From CAYRWR01 sp964428015 (GTDB lineage: Bacteria; Spirochaetota; Brevinematia; Brevinematales; CAYRWR01): DNA of 64,000 nucleotides. This document shows positions 16,899 through 25,453 of the stretch, piece after piece. Each line of letters starts with the position of its first letter. Positions within the stretch are counted from its first letter, which is position 1. The notes below the pieces were generated by a model that ran no database searches, was not told the origin of the DNA, and saw only the letters and a program-made list of their open reading frames with translations. The stretch spans positions 62,001-126,000 of the forward strand of contig CAYRWR010000005.1 in the NCBI GenBank assembly GCA_964428015.1, in the 5' to 3' direction. The position numbers and the translations under genes were made by a program.

Positions 16899-17726
16899 TT
16901 ACTGGACGTTCAGAGAGTAGTTAGCACTGTAGTTGTTATCCCAGTAAGAGGTACCGTTTACAGTCAGAAAAGCAGCAAATTTGATGTTGGTTTTGGCAGC
17001 GGGAACATCCAGGTTCATCACCCAGGTTTCTTCCTGGCCGTTGGAGCCCTGCTGATAGGTTGCGTTGGCTGTAGCGGAGGTCTTCCAGTTATCGGTGGTA
17101 TATTTGATACCTACAGTTTTGTTATAAGCCAGGTTTTTGACACCCAGACTCAGGTACAGTTTGTTCACACCGCTCTGGGTGGAGAAGCTGGAAGAAAGTA
17201 CTTTTACCTTGGCAGCACCCAGTTTGAAAGTTGCGGGGTAGCTGGAAGGATTCTGACCGGCACCGCCCTGGTACACCAGGTAGTCACTGCCGCCATTGTT
17301 ATCCCATTTGGTGATACCGTTTACTGTATAACGGATAGCAAATTTGATTGAAGCAGAACCGCCGAAGTAAGGCTGGTATACCTGGTCACCGATACCGGTG
17401 AAAGACCAGACTTCCTGGTTGTTGGCGATAGATTTTACATAGGTAGCGGGAGTGTCTTTCCAGGTACCGTTCTTGCTGAGCCAGTGTACTACGACCTGCT
17501 TGTTATAGGCCACATTTTCCACCAGAATATTTCCGTCAGCATGCATCACATTGTCATAGCCGGATACCCAGGTACGGGAAGAAACAGCGAAGTCCAGCTG
17601 AACATAGGGGTTTGAAGCGGAATTTACTACCGCTTGTCCATTCAAATCCCCGATATTTTCTGATACAGAACAGGAAAAAGCAGTAAGGGCGAGAAGCGCA
17701 CTCAACACAATCATTCTCATTTTCAT
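16899..17726 (-). CDS. Lipoprotein with two CBM21-like carbohydrate-binding domains
   Basis: 275 residues with a lipobox LTAFSC (Cys19). Two tandem beta-sandwich domains follow, about 40-155 and 165-275. Each shows the CBM21 signature: VxNLAYNKxVxVxxTxDNWKT in the second (ENVAYNKQVVVHW in the first), an aromatic FAIRYTV/FAAFLTV strand, and WDNN near the end (KWDNNGGSDY, YWDNNYSANY). CBM21 binds glycogen or starch and is best known from glucoamylase and protein-phosphatase-1 targeting subunits. There is no catalytic domain, so it is probably a surface or periplasmic glucan-binding lipoprotein. It has its own promoter and a strong terminator. Confidence 0.82.
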   Translation of the reverse strand: MKMRMIVLSALLALTAFSCSVSENIGDLNGQAVVNSASNPYVQLDFAVSSRTWVSGYDNVMHADGNILVENVAYNKQVVVHWLSKNGTWKDTPATYVKSIANNQEVWSFTGIGDQVYQPYFGGSASIKFAIRYTVNGITKWDNNGGSDYLVYQGGAGQNPSSYPATFKLGAAKVKVLSSSFSTQSGVNKLYLSLGVKNLAYNKTVGIKYTTDNWKTSATANATYQQGSNGQEETWVMNLDVPAAKTNIKFAAFLTVNGTSYWDNNYSANYSLNVQ

Positions 17727-17796
17727 TTAAAAACCTCCGGGTTATTTTACCTCTTTGGCTTATACAGACAACCCACTGTTATCTGAGAAGCGGAAT

Positions 17797-17825
17797 ATTT
17801 TAGCATATGTTTGTGCAATATGCAA
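17797..17825 (-). promoter_or_regulatory. Promoter of the CBM21 lipoprotein
   Basis: On the minus strand, TTGCAT (17820-17825), a 17-bp spacer and TAAAAT (17797-17802) preceded by TGC give a good sigma-70-like promoter about 70 bp before the start. The short palindromes CATATG, ATGTACAT and GTGCAC cluster in and above it and could be operator half-sites. Confidence 0.55.
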
Positions 17826-17963
17826 GAAATATGTACATTTATGTGCACGCTAAGATGGTAAGAAAGAATATTCTCAGAATTTGATGTGTAATTGTAAAAT
17901 TTTCCCTTGGAAACTGAAGATCTATTTGAGTGTCATCTTATAAGATGCAAGAGGACAAATTTT

Positions 17964-18428
17964 TCAATATTCCCCTTTGATCACGAAGAAAGAGCCGCGG
18001 ATGGTACCGGCCAGTTTGGACTTCTGGCGGGCAAATTTGAATTTGGTCTCCAGTTCGGCGGGGACATCCATGCCCTCACACAGCTTAAAACCTACTGCCC
18101 GCTTCTTGGGGTCTTCCAGGTTGTACATAACATTCACCGACAGGCCGGATTCGTAAAAAACATAAGCCATCCTGAGATTTTCCACCTGAAAGCTGGCTGT
18201 CTCCAGGGGTCTGGAAGCGAATTCGATTCCCCGTTCCTGTTTGAGGACCTTTTGGATATAGTCCAGGGTGTCCTTACTCTCCGCGGCGGGGATGGTGGTG
18301 AAGGTGTGCTTATACTTGTTCATATAATAACGGGCTTCATTGGCACGCAGGCCGGCCAGCGCTTCTTTGTGGGGGGAGGACTCCAGCCCCACGGTAGATA
18401 CCTGGTTGAAATCGACGATATAGGGCAT
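17964..18428 (-). CDS. Conserved-looking protein of unknown function
   Basis: 154 residues, soluble, with no signal peptide or membrane segment. It starts MPYIVDFNQVSTVGLES and has an early helical stretch (SSPHKEALAGLRANEARYYMNKYKH) followed by alternating strands. The codon use matches its neighbours, and the start follows an AGGAGGAAT sequence, so it is real. I do not recognise the family. It lies 115 bp downstream of the response regulator gene on the same strand and could be its last operon member, but the gap makes that uncertain. Confidence 0.6.
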   Translation of the reverse strand: MPYIVDFNQVSTVGLESSPHKEALAGLRANEARYYMNKYKHTFTTIPAAESKDTLDYIQKVLKQERGIEFASRPLETASFQVENLRMAYVFYESGLSVNVMYNLEDPKKRAVGFKLCEGMDVPAELETKFKFARQKSKLAGTIRGSFFVIKGEY

Positions 18429-18543
18429 ATTATTCCTCCTGTTTCACTATGCTTCAATTTAAATATCACCAGGAAATTTGTCAAGATGAAAGGAACCGAT
18501 TTATAAAAAACCGCTTTGAGCCTAGTCTTACCATTTTTATGTT

Positions 18544-18918
18544 TTAAAGCTCAAAAGCCTTATGCAGGGCATCCAGAAGCTGCTCTTTGCGTACTGGTTT
18601 GATGATGAGATCCAGAGCACCCAGTTCCTGCGAGGTATCATAATATTCCTGCTCTATATAGCCGGTGAGCATGATCACGGGAAGAGTGGGGTTTATCTTC
18701 CTGATCTCCCGGAACACATCGAATCCGCTCAGATTGTTCAGTTTAATATCACAGATCACAGCTGCCGCGGGATTTTCCTTCAGCGAGTGCAGTACACTCT
18801 CCACATCTTCTGCCTCATGTAAAATGATGCCGGAATTGCGCAGCTGATTACGGACAACCTGCCGGATAGCGGGATCATCGTCTACGATCAGTACATGATA
18901 GGGTTTTGAATTTGTCAT
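18544..18918 (-). CDS. Single-domain response regulator
   Basis: 124 residues consisting of one CheY-like receiver: the acidic pocket VDDDP, phospho-acceptor Asp57 in VICDIKL, Thr in MLTGY and Lys in IIKPVRK. There is no output domain. Its ATG overlaps the stop of the upstream histidine kinase by 4 bp, so that kinase is the likely phosphodonor. As a stand-alone receiver it probably acts by protein-protein contact or as a phosphorelay intermediate. Confidence 0.9.
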   Translation of the reverse strand: MTNSKPYHVLIVDDDPAIRQVVRNQLRNSGIILHEAEDVESVLHSLKENPAAAVICDIKLNNLSGFDVFREIRKINPTLPVIMLTGYIEQEYYDTSQELGALDLIIKPVRKEQLLDALHKAFEL

Positions 18919-21305
18919 TGGGCCTCCCCAGGCGGGAAACGAAGTTCAAAGACAGCTCCCGCTCCTTGCTCATTCCGGACACTGATAATCCCGTCATATT
19001 TACTCACCAAGCGGTAAACGATGGACAGTCCCAGCCCGGTCCCCTTCCCCGTTTCCTTGGTAGTGAAAAAAGGATCAAAGATCTTGGTCAGGTTTTCTCC
19101 CGGTATACCGCTCCCGCTGTCCATAACGGAAGTCATGACAAATCCCCGGTCCAGAGAAGTAGTCAGAGTAAGAATCCCTTTTCCCTGCATGGCATCCACG
19201 GCGTTGTTGAACAGGTTCACATAGATCTGGGTCAATTCCCCGGCCAGGGCATAGACCGGAGGGATAGAGGCATACTTTTTATTTATGGTGATATTACCTA
19301 AGCTCTTACTATAGCCGACAATGCGCAAGGCTTCATCCATGACCACATGGATATTGACCATACCCGGTTTTTCCTGGCGCAGGCCGCGGGAATAGGAAGA
19401 TAAATCTTTAACAATATCAGAAATACTCATGGTAAAGTCAATAATGCTCCGGGCATATTCCGAGATTTCGGGATTACCGGCTTCATCCCGGATGATTTCC
19501 GCATTGCCCAGGATAGCATAAAGCGGGTTGTTAATCTCATGAGCCACCCCGGATACCAGCGTCCCCAGTGCCGCCATTTTTTCTGCACGGATGAGCTGTT
19601 CTTTCATCTGCACCTGAGCAGTGATATTTTTCATAATGATACCCGCTTCCTGCTGTTTACCCGGTTGTTCCGGCATGAGGAACAGGGTATAGCCCAGGGT
19701 ACGCTTTCGGGACACAATTTCCTGGAAATCCACCAGTTTTTTGAGGGGAAGTTCCGAAACCTGGAGAGTAAATTTTTCCCGGATTTCGGAAGCATCGATT
19801 CCGATGACATCACGGATGTCTTTCCCGATGATATTTTCATGCTTCCGCCCGATATCATCCAGAAAAGACTGGTTACAAAAAACCAGAGACAGGCTTTCCA
19901 GGTCAAAGATCGCGATTGATGAAGGGATGTTGGCTACAATAGATTTTGCGGCGTCATGCGCAAATATCCGCTTAAGGGCAATCTGGATCTGGTTTGAAAC
20001 TGTGATGAAAAACGGCTGGTAGCTATTATCCAGGGATTTCTGCATGGTAAGGGAATCCAGTACAAAGAAGTACTTCTTGCCAGGAGAGGGGTTGACTGGC
20101 ATGATCAGACTGTCAAATCCGCCTTCCTTCAGTTGTACCATATGGAATCCCTTCCCGCTGGAAACAGGCTCATCCTGGAAGACTTTCAGAAGTGTTTCCC
20201 ATTCTCTTGGGGTTTTTTCCAGATAAAGCGGGGGGAAAGGCCGGTTATCCGGGCGTATTGCCTGGGGCTCCAGCTGAATCTCATAGAATTCATTGAACAC
20301 CAGGCAGTAACCGTAGTCAAATCCCAACCGGGTGATCAGAAGCCGGATCACGTTTTCAATGGTTTCTGTCTCACCGTCGTAGTGGTTGATGATCTCAGCG
20401 AATTCCTTTAAAATGGAAAGCTTCTGGGCTTCTTCCAGAGTCTGACGATTGGCTATCTCCAACTTGCGGTATTCGATCTGCAGGCTATTGAGGGAGTCTT
20501 CCAATGCTTTAGATTGCTTTATATTTAATTGCCTGTTTTCTTCCAACATGTGGGCAAATTTGAAGGTCCACAAAGCAGTTATCCCCAGTGCTGCGGAGAT
20601 ACCTCCGATGATAATCTGTTCCCTGCCAATTCCCAGGCTTGGGATTATCCTACCCATGATGGCAAATGCACCAAACAAGACAGAAATCAGGCCGGAAAGT
20701 ACCCATTCCTTTCGTGGCACGGGTTTCCAGCTGATCTTGAATACACAGGCTTCATCGCCGTCTGCCTGGCATTTCAGGCTTTCTACTTCCGCGTTGGGCA
20801 GGCCCCAGAAGCCGGGGACATAGGCTAACTGCCCCCTGATATGAGAACAATTGAGGTGTGTTTGGTGATATTCCGGATAATACTGCCAGCTCATCACCAT
20901 ATGATTGATACCGGTCTCCAGGACTGAGATCTTGCAGATATTATTGAAGGTTGCTCCCATTTTGGCAATCTGCTGATAGGCGACACGGGGGGAGCCGAAC
21001 ACCTTTAGCAAACTGAGGATAGAATAAAAAAAGCCGTAGCTTTGACGGGAAAGCACATAGTAGCCTGCTTCGAAGGGGGCATTGGGATTGTGGGTAAATT
21101 CCACAATCTTTTCCAGCAAACGATTGTTATAATCAAAGGAAATCCAGTTGTTTTCATCCTCCAGGTATTCAGCCGACAGCCCGGTTTCCGCGAAAAACTT
21201 TTCTACAGTCTCCTGGTCATACCTGTCCCGGAGGTAAAAAACTGTAGAACGTATGACCCTGCAGGACAGATCCGCTTTGGTATTTTCACTCATAGAATCA
21301 TTCAT
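18915..21305 (-). CDS. Membrane histidine kinase with V4R-like N-terminal sensor, GAF and PAS
   Basis: 796 residues. The N-terminal region, about 1-200, is helical and ends in a Cys-containing signature (SLKCQADGDEACVFKISW) like V4R/heme-NO-binding-associated ligand domains. Two transmembrane helices follow (about 205-260). Then come a coiled coil, a GAF-like domain (about 310-450), a PAS domain (about 455-560) and an NtrB-type kinase core: H-box SGVAHEINNP with His589, N-box NLFNNAVDAM, G-boxes MDSGSGIP and GTGLGLSIVYR. The start overlaps the end of the GNAT-PilZ gene by 8 bp and the stop overlaps the response regulator by 4 bp, forming a tight three-gene operon. A hydrophobic or acyl ligand is a guess based on V4R relatives. 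Confidence 0.85.
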   Translation of the reverse strand: MNDSMSENTKADLSCRVIRSTVFYLRDRYDQETVEKFFAETGLSAEYLEDENNWISFDYNNRLLEKIVEFTHNPNAPFEAGYYVLSRQSYGFFYSILSLLKVFGSPRVAYQQIAKMGATFNNICKISVLETGINHMVMSWQYYPEYHQTHLNCSHIRGQLAYVPGFWGLPNAEVESLKCQADGDEACVFKISWKPVPRKEWVLSGLISVLFGAFAIMGRIIPSLGIGREQIIIGGISAALGITALWTFKFAHMLEENRQLNIKQSKALEDSLNSLQIEYRKLEIANRQTLEEAQKLSILKEFAEIINHYDGETETIENVIRLLITRLGFDYGYCLVFNEFYEIQLEPQAIRPDNRPFPPLYLEKTPREWETLLKVFQDEPVSSGKGFHMVQLKEGGFDSLIMPVNPSPGKKYFFVLDSLTMQKSLDNSYQPFFITVSNQIQIALKRIFAHDAAKSIVANIPSSIAIFDLESLSLVFCNQSFLDDIGRKHENIIGKDIRDVIGIDASEIREKFTLQVSELPLKKLVDFQEIVSRKRTLGYTLFLMPEQPGKQQEAGIIMKNITAQVQMKEQLIRAEKMAALGTLVSGVAHEINNPLYAILGNAEIIRDEAGNPEISEYARSIIDFTMSISDIVKDLSSYSRGLRQEKPGMVNIHVVMDEALRIVGYSKSLGNITINKKYASIPPVYALAGELTQIYVNLFNNAVDAMQGKGILTLTTSLDRGFVMTSVMDSGSGIPGENLTKIFDPFFTTKETGKGTGLGLSIVYRLVSKYDGIISVRNEQGAGAVFELRFPPGEAQ

Positions 21306-22707
21306 GCCAATTTCCCGCCCGTTTAGTGATTTTTTCCAGTAAGATACTGGAATAATACCGATCTATTTCGTCAAAGTGTACATCTGTCATGAACATATCT
21401 CCATGTTTTATAGAACCAGATGTCCAGGCAGAGGTTTTAATAGTCTCGTTTTCAAAAGGGTATTCCAGGTACAGTAGGATTTTACCGCGCTGGACCCTGT
21501 CCACTCCCTCCAGCATAGCTCCTGTATCAGTCAGATTAATCAGAGTACAGAGGAATTCTTTTTTACCCACTGACAAGGTAGCTTTAATATCCCCAAACAC
21601 CCTTTCAGAATAGCGCTGATTGAATACGGTCCAGTTTTCAAACCGGGTGGATTCCGAAAACAGGGAAAATACCCGGGACAGTACGGGATTCAGTACCGGG
21701 GAGAGGTGCCTCATATAGGCTGCAAAAGGAATGGGTTTGAACCCGAAATTCATTTTTTCCCTGAGAGTAGTGATACCGTTTTCAATGACTCTCACTCCCA
21801 GGTCTATGCCCAGGCGAATTGTAGCCAGATAAATATTGAAGATCATAAAAGTGTCCCGGACATAGCGATAGTCCATACCGGCATAGAGGGCCTGAAACCT
21901 GTCTTCATCATGCATGCCTAAAAGAAATCCTATCACTTCCTGGTTTTTTTCAAAAACAATCAGTTTGCTTTTACCCTGCATCCGGATGCTGATTTCCCGG
22001 AAATAGGCCTGGCTAAGTTTTTCACGCTGGTATTCCAGGGCGCGGTCAAAACACTCCTGCCACAGGTGCTGGAGCCGCGGAGCCAGATGTGCGAAATCGC
22101 TCAGTACCCTGATGGTGACATTCTGTTCTGTTAAGGTACGAATATAGCGCCGGACAATATAGCGATGGTGCCGCTTGAGATCCATCTCATATTGGCTGAA
22201 ATCAGTCCAATAATTTACCATCTCCGTTCCGGGCAGCATGTCCACTTTGCGGAAGGCCAGGCTGGATAATACGGAATGGATGATCTTTTCCTTAATAATA
22301 AAATCGCGAAATATCAGAATATTTACCTTTTTGGAACGGGCAAAAGATGTCATTTCCCCCACCAGGAGCCTGAAGATCTCCCGGTAGTCGGCGCCGTCCT
22401 TCCAGTTGACGGTACGTCCCAGGGCGGTGGGAGCCCCACACTCTATCACTCGCATTTTCATAAATCGGGGAAAGAGGTGTTTCTGGATGAAAAGCGTGAT
22501 TTTCTTAGCCAGCCCTTTATTGAAAATATCCAGGTCAAAAGAGATATAATAGTAGCTGGCACAACCTCCGGGATTTTCGCCCTCGTAAAACAGGGTATAT
22601 TGATATACGCAGTCATTGATCCCGGAAGCTTCCACCGCGGCTAAGTGTTCCCAGCGGGCTATGATATTTTCCCTTGGGATCAGGGTATTCCACAGACCAG
22701 GGTCCAC
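21298..22707 (-). CDS. GNAT-fold acyltransferase (DUF482/bacterial ceramide-synthase-like) fused to a PilZ domain
   Basis: 469 residues. Residues about 1-340 resemble the peptidogalycan/DUF482 acyl-CoA N-acyltransferase family: KRHHRYIVRRYIRTLTEQ, IVFEKNQEVIGFLLGMHDED, LYAGMDYRYVRDTF, and ITTLREKMNFGFKPIPFAAYMRH. I recall Caulobacter ceramide synthase as a member of this family. Residues about 355-469 are a PilZ domain with both c-di-GMP motifs: Arg365-x-x-x-Arg369 (RYSER) and NLTDTG (Asn391 to Gly396). It is the first gene of an operon with the V4R-like kinase and a response regulator, and divergent from a PilZ gene and a serine-palmitoyltransferase-like gene. I infer N-acylation of a sphingoid-type amine gated by c-di-GMP. 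The family call is fairly secure; the substrate is inferred. Confidence 0.75.
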   Translation of the reverse strand: MDPGLWNTLIPRENIIARWEHLAAVEASGINDCVYQYTLFYEGENPGGCASYYYISFDLDIFNKGLAKKITLFIQKHLFPRFMKMRVIECGAPTALGRTVNWKDGADYREIFRLLVGEMTSFARSKKVNILIFRDFIIKEKIIHSVLSSLAFRKVDMLPGTEMVNYWTDFSQYEMDLKRHHRYIVRRYIRTLTEQNVTIRVLSDFAHLAPRLQHLWQECFDRALEYQREKLSQAYFREISIRMQGKSKLIVFEKNQEVIGFLLGMHDEDRFQALYAGMDYRYVRDTFMIFNIYLATIRLGIDLGVRVIENGITTLREKMNFGFKPIPFAAYMRHLSPVLNPVLSRVFSLFSESTRFENWTVFNQRYSERVFGDIKATLSVGKKEFLCTLINLTDTGAMLEGVDRVQRGKILLYLEYPFENETIKTSAWTSGSIKHGDMFMTDVHFDEIDRYYSSILLEKITKRAGNWHE

Positions 22708-22880
22708 ATCGTGGATAGAAGTAAAGTTTCGGGTGGTCAGAAGGGGCTCCTTGTTACCGGTATTATCAGAGACGTTACATCATAGACCGCACTTCCTTCT
22801 ACGTCAAGTAGGGGAAGCGACTTTTCTTTACAATATCGGTATCCGGGAGTACAATATTAAAAAACCGGAAGGGGAAACAC

Positions 22881-23240
22881 ATGAGTGGAAAACCCTTTTT
22901 CAGCCGGAAAGAACCCCGTATCAGTCTGGAATTACCTGCTGAATACCAAATCCCGAATGACAACACCCTCCATAAAGGGACGCTGATGAGTCTCTCTATA
23001 GAAACTCTGGACCTGGAGACAAACCAGGTCATTCATCCCGGCGGTAGACTGACTATCCGTATTTTCCTACCAGCGGAGTCTCCCATCGATTTAGAAGCTG
23101 AAATCCTCAGATGCTTCCCCGATAAACTGGGAAAAGGCTGGAGATTAGGGCTAAGGATCCTGAAAATGGATGAAGAGCACAAGGACATATTGACACACTA
23201 TATTGAATCTCAAGGTTACTACGGTTGGTATTACCGCTAA
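22881..23240 (+). CDS. Small PilZ-domain protein
   Basis: 119 residues, a single PilZ-like beta-barrel. The first c-di-GMP motif is present (Arg9-Lys-Glu-Pro-Arg13). The second, normally (D/N)xSxxG, reads SLSIET, so nucleotide binding may be lost or weak. The typical closing strand GWRLGLRILKMDEE is present. The start follows GGAAGGGG. It ends 35 bp before the ATG of the oxoamine synthase on the same strand and is very likely co-transcribed with it. Confidence 0.75.
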   Translation: MSGKPFFSRKEPRISLELPAEYQIPNDNTLHKGTLMSLSIETLDLETNQVIHPGGRLTIRIFLPAESPIDLEAEILRCFPDKLGKGWRLGLRILKMDEEHKDILTHYIESQGYYGWYYR

Positions 23241-23275
23241 AAAAACCGGGGGATGAATTACAACGGGGAGATTTT

Positions 23276-24529
23276 ATGGATTCCGATAGATATTCACTGG
23301 CCGATTTTATTGAATTCAGTGACCCGGATATTTTCGCCAAAACCCGCAAATTCACGGAATATTCCCAAGACTATATAAGCAAAGGTTATTTCACCTATTT
23401 TCGTCAGAATCTGGGCCAATGCGGCCCCCGGGTAAAAGTATTTGACCGTTTCCGGAATGAAACCCGGGATATGATTATGATGGCTTCCAATAACTACCTG
23501 GGGCTGGCACAGCATCCGGAGGTCATTGAGGCCGGAGTGGAAGCCATCCGCAAATACGGACCCGGTTCCAACGGCTCACCGGTATTATGCGGCTACACCG
23601 ACCTCCACCGCGAATTGGAGCTCAAACTCGCAGCTATGAAAAACTGTGAAGATGCCCTGGTTTTCCCCGCCGGGTTTGCTACTAATTTCGGTACCATCAC
23701 TGCCCTGGCCCGTAAAAACGACTTTATCGCAGCCGACCACCTGGATCATGCCAGTATTTTGGACGGTTGTCTGGCCTCCGGAGCGGTATTCCGTTCTTTC
23801 AGGCACAACGACGCCGCCAGCCTGGATGACATCCTCAAACACTACTCGCCCAAAGTCAACGGAAAACTGGTGATTGTCGAGGGAGTATACAGCATGGACG
23901 GTGATGTGGCTGATCTGCCTGCTATCCTTAAAGTCTGCCGGGAACAAGGGGCTCGCCTCATGGTGGATGAAGCCCATGCCACCGGTGTTTTGGGAAAGTC
24001 CGGCAGGGGGAGTATCGAGCACCACAATCTGGAAGGCCAGGTGGATATCGTGATGGGTACGTTCAGCAAAGCCATCGGGGTTAACGGCGGCTTTATCTGC
24101 TCCACCCGGGAAGTGGTGGACTATCTGAGGTTTTATTCCCGCCCTTATTTTTTCTCTACCGCCTTATCGCCAGTATTAGCAGGGAGTGTGCTAAAGGTCC
24201 TGGAGCTGATAGAAAAAGGCGAGGACCGGCGCACCGCGCTGTGGGAAAATATCAACTACATGCGGAAAAACCTGAAGCGTCTGGGCTTCCGGGTGGTGGA
24301 AGGCCACTCAGCAATCATTCCGATCCTGATCGGGGACGATATAAAGCTGAGAAAGATGTCGGCGGAAATACATGAGCAGGGGGTATTTTTAAACTCCGTA
24401 TTTTATCCCGCTGTCCCGAAAAACTCCTCGCGTATACGTATGAGCCTGATGGCCACTCACTCACGTGAAGACCTGGACAGTACTCTGTCGGTATTGGAGC
24501 AGACCGGAAAAAAATACGGTATTATTTGA
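23276..24529 (+). CDS. Alpha-oxoamine synthase, serine palmitoyltransferase-like
   Basis: 417 residues of fold-type I PLP enzyme. It condenses an amino acid with an acyl-CoA or acyl-ACP and releases CO2. The N-terminal GYFTYFRQNLGQCGPRV and MMASNNYLGLAQHP match SPT/KBL-type enzymes. GSNGSPVLCGYTDLHRELE, VDEAHATGVLG and the PLP-lysine motif GTFSKAIGVNGGF (Lys265) are intact. The SPT-like N-terminus and the neighbouring acyltransferase favour serine palmitoyltransferase over biotin synthesis (no bio genes) or threonine catabolism (no tdh). I chose the ATG at 23276 because GGGGAG lies 5 nt upstream; the earlier ATG at 23225 overlaps the PilZ gene. The C-terminus converges on a response-regulator gene. 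Confidence 0.8.
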   Translation: MDSDRYSLADFIEFSDPDIFAKTRKFTEYSQDYISKGYFTYFRQNLGQCGPRVKVFDRFRNETRDMIMMASNNYLGLAQHPEVIEAGVEAIRKYGPGSNGSPVLCGYTDLHRELELKLAAMKNCEDALVFPAGFATNFGTITALARKNDFIAADHLDHASILDGCLASGAVFRSFRHNDAASLDDILKHYSPKVNGKLVIVEGVYSMDGDVADLPAILKVCREQGARLMVDEAHATGVLGKSGRGSIEHHNLEGQVDIVMGTFSKAIGVNGGFICSTREVVDYLRFYSRPYFFSTALSPVLAGSVLKVLELIEKGEDRRTALWENINYMRKNLKRLGFRVVEGHSAIIPILIGDDIKLRKMSAEIHEQGVFLNSVFYPAVPKNSSRIRMSLMATHSREDLDSTLSVLEQTGKKYGII

Positions 24530-24531
24530 AT

Positions 24532-25101
24532 CTAGGTTTTCTTGGGTTCTTCTTCTTCCTGACCCAGCATATGTTTGATGGTTTTCAGGATCACTTCTTT
24601 TTGAATAGGTTTTAAAAGCAGCGTCATATTGGAAATTTCAAAATCGTAATGCTTGATATCCAGGTCCCACTCCAGGCCGATCTCCGGGTCCAGGTCATTG
24701 GCTGTGATAAAGATGATGGGGACATGAGCATCCAGTTTGCGTATCAGTTTGGACAGGATCATGCCGTTAAAATCGGGCAGGCGCAAGTCGGTGATCACAA
24801 TGTCGGGGAGTATATTCATAAATAATACAATCCCCTCAGCGCCGTTTTTGGCTACATGAACATTGTAGTTTTCCTTAGCCAGCATGTAGGATACCGTCTG
24901 GGTAATGTAGGTCAGGTCATCCACCAGAAGGATACGCGTGACATCAGACATCAGATCTTCTACCCCGGTCTCAGTGGCTGAGCCGTGGCTAATGCGTTCC
25001 AGATGATCCTTTAATTTAGGATCACGGCTGACGGACATGAGGTCATTGAATTTTTTCTGTATAGAATCTCTTCGTTTCTGGAGTTCGTTTTTATCTCTCA
25101 T
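24532..25101 (-). CDS. Response regulator with an N-terminal helical extension
   Basis: 189 residues. About 50 charged helical residues (KNELQKRRDSIQKKFNDLM) precede a receiver domain with VDDL at the acidic pocket (Asp61, Asp62), phospho-acceptor Asp105 in IVITDLRLPD, Thr in FITAND and Lys in LLKPIQKE. There is no DNA-binding domain. The N-terminal helix may dimerise or bind a partner. The stop lies 2 bp from that of the oxoamine synthase, so the two genes are convergent. An AGCTAGAAT motif lies about 100 bp upstream of its start. Confidence 0.85.
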   Translation of the reverse strand: MRDKNELQKRRDSIQKKFNDLMSVSRDPKLKDHLERISHGSATETGVEDLMSDVTRILLVDDLTYITQTVSYMLAKENYNVHVAKNGAEGIVLFMNILPDIVITDLRLPDFNGMILSKLIRKLDAHVPIIFITANDLDPEIGLEWDLDIKHYDFEISNMTLLLKPIQKEVILKTIKHMLGQEEEEPKKT

Positions 25102-25199
25102 GACAGCCCCCCTGCCTTGAGGTATGATCCGGTCTAGGAAAAAGGTTCACACCCGCCTCGCAACATTTATAAAGTTTACTGCAGCTATTCTATTACCTT

Positions 25200-25208
25200 A
25201 TTCTAGCT
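25200..25208 (-). promoter_or_regulatory. AGCTAGAAT motif, copy 3 (upstream of the response regulator)
   Basis: On the minus strand the sequence reads TGAGCTAGAAT, sharing ten bases with the copy at 4862-4871. It lies about 100 bp before the start codon at 25101. Confidence 0.35.
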
Positions 25209-25396
25209 CAAAATCACTAATTATTCTAGTTTAATTCCGGTTAAATTACCCGGATTTATATTTATTGTTCCAGGTACCCGATATACCATCGGCTGAATGT
25301 ACTGTATTTCTGAATAGTACAGAGACGCCAAATTCCTGCACCCTGCTCACCCTATGCATGAGCAGGTCCCGGGAATAGTCAGCTCTAAATCATAAT

Positions 25397-25425
25397 TTGA
25401 AAAACGGGAAATATCAGGATATACT
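25397..25425 (+). promoter_or_regulatory. Promoter of the SGNH lipoprotein
   Basis: TTGAAA (25397-25402), a 17-bp spacer and TATACT (25420-25425), 29 bp before the ATG at 25454. Confidence 0.6.
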
Positions 25426-25453
25426 TTTTTTACATTAAAAAAAGGAAAAGCCG

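Larger units (their letters stand above)
25102..25453. other. Divergent intergenic region with promoters and a hairpin
   Basis: Besides the AGCTAGAAT motif and the promoter at 25397-25425, the region holds an 8-bp hairpin, CCTGCTCA (25342-25349) with TGAGCAGG (25359-25366), loop 9 nt and no T-run. I see no gene in it. Confidence 0.4.
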
